Below, in pieces: positions 13,481 through 13,790 of a stretch of 13,790 bases of DNA (its first letter is position 1; the number at the start of each line of letters is the position of its first letter). The position numbers and the translations under genes were made by a program. The notes beneath the pieces were generated by a model, which worked only from the letters and a program-made list of their open reading frames with translations, was not told the DNA's origin and ran no database searches. Location of the stretch: positions 1 through 13,790 of the forward strand of contig ONUQ01000096.1 of NCBI GenBank assembly GCA_900321055.1. Reading direction: 5' to 3'. The stretch is from an uncultured Elusimicrobia bacterium. Its GTDB lineage: Bacteria; Elusimicrobiota; Endomicrobiia; Endomicrobiales; Endomicrobiaceae.

Positions 13481-13518
13481 ATTCGGAATATGGTATTATA
13501 AAAATCGGAGAAAAAGAA

Positions 13519-13790
13519 ATGAATAAAATACTGGTTGAATATAACTCATACTTGCAACTAATTACAAAACTTTTTATATGTTTTTTACTATTGTTAGTTT
13601 TGAGCCAATATGTATCGGCACAAATAGTTCCGGAAATAAGATATAACGGCAGATACAGACAATATAGGCAAGATGTTGACGGTACGGCAAAACTTCAGTT
13701 TGCCGTTTATGACAGTGAAACCGGCGGATCTATTTTATGGGAATCACAGGTAATAAATAATGTCAGAGTATCAAGCGGAATATTTTCTGC
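13519..13790 (+). CDS. secreted protein, N-terminal part only (runs off the window)
   Basis: This is the only plus-strand gene. ATG 13519 is preceded by GGAG 8 bases upstream. About 90 codons are visible before the window ends. Residues 1-35 form a signal peptide: an 11-residue polar lead, hydrophobic LFICFLLLLVL, then SQYVSA-Q. The mature part begins IVPEIRYNGRYRQ and continues LQFAVYDSETGG, ILWESQ, NNVRVSSGIFSA. This resembles the 'YQGR...VTFRIYDA.TGG..LW.E...V.V.NGVFN' module at the start of many large secreted proteins, often followed by tail-fibre-like or repeat regions. The function and full length are unknown. It is divergent from pstB. Confidence 0.75.
   Translation, partial: MNKILVEYNSYLQLITKLFICFLLLLVLSQYVSAQIVPEIRYNGRYRQYRQDVDGTAKLQFAVYDSETGGSILWESQVINNVRVSSGIFS

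Larger units (their letters stand above)
13023..13518. other. divergent regulatory region between pstB and a secreted-protein gene
   Basis: These 496 bases are very AT-rich. They hold the pstB hairpin and Pho-box-like repeats near the left end and a candidate plus-strand promoter near the right end. The middle (about 13130-13430) contains two short plus-strand open frames of 60 and 62 codons rich in Phe/Ile, without ribosome binding sites or recognisable motifs. I judge them chance. Confidence 0.55.

Noticed and set aside
1..13790. tRNA, rRNA, CRISPR arrays, insertion sequences or prophage genes
   Set aside because: No cloverleaf-like GC-rich segments, spaced identical repeats, transposase motifs or phage structural genes were seen on either strand.

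Overview
The window is very AT-rich (well under 35% GC by eye). It is a dense bacterial chromosome segment: every complete gene lies on the minus strand, and one partial gene on the plus strand runs off the right edge. Strong AAGGAGG-type ribosome binding sites and sigma70-like promoters are visible. A repeat-rich surface protein, a free-standing PASTA protein, a secreted nitroreductase and a partial secreted protein with a 'YNGR...GG..LWES...V..GIF' N-terminus suggest a gut or host-associated, low-GC, diderm-type bacterium. Elusimicrobiota (Endomicrobium-like) is my best guess, but this is inference and needs a marker-gene tree. I see no insertion sequence, CRISPR array, tRNA or rRNA.

Layout in the direction of minus-strand transcription (right to left): pstB-phoU, behind a candidate Pho-box promoter and a hairpin holding the pstB ribosome binding site; a secreted nitroreductase followed by ilvC, behind a near-consensus promoter; a 230-base gap with a small degenerate repeat; a tightly packed run of PASTA protein, rpe, MltD-like transglycosylase, proB (split by an in-frame TAG), two Nudix hydrolases, BI-1/YccA membrane protein, engB, LA_2272-type repeat protein and a membrane-anchored helical protein; and finally ycaO, which seems to have its own promoter abutting the start codon. 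Bases 1-160 hold no gene.

The run from the PASTA protein to the small helical protein looks like one operon (gaps from overlap to about 13 bases, about 50 at the proB break). It mixes cell-wall functions (PASTA, lytic transglycosylase), housekeeping (rpe, engB), nucleotide sanitation (two Nudix enzymes) and proline biosynthesis. The most unusual feature is proB: the glutamate 5-kinase reading frame is intact over about 369 codons except for one TAG at the junction of the kinase and PUA domains, and the residues after the TAG still read as ProB. No clearly new defence or mobile system is visible.
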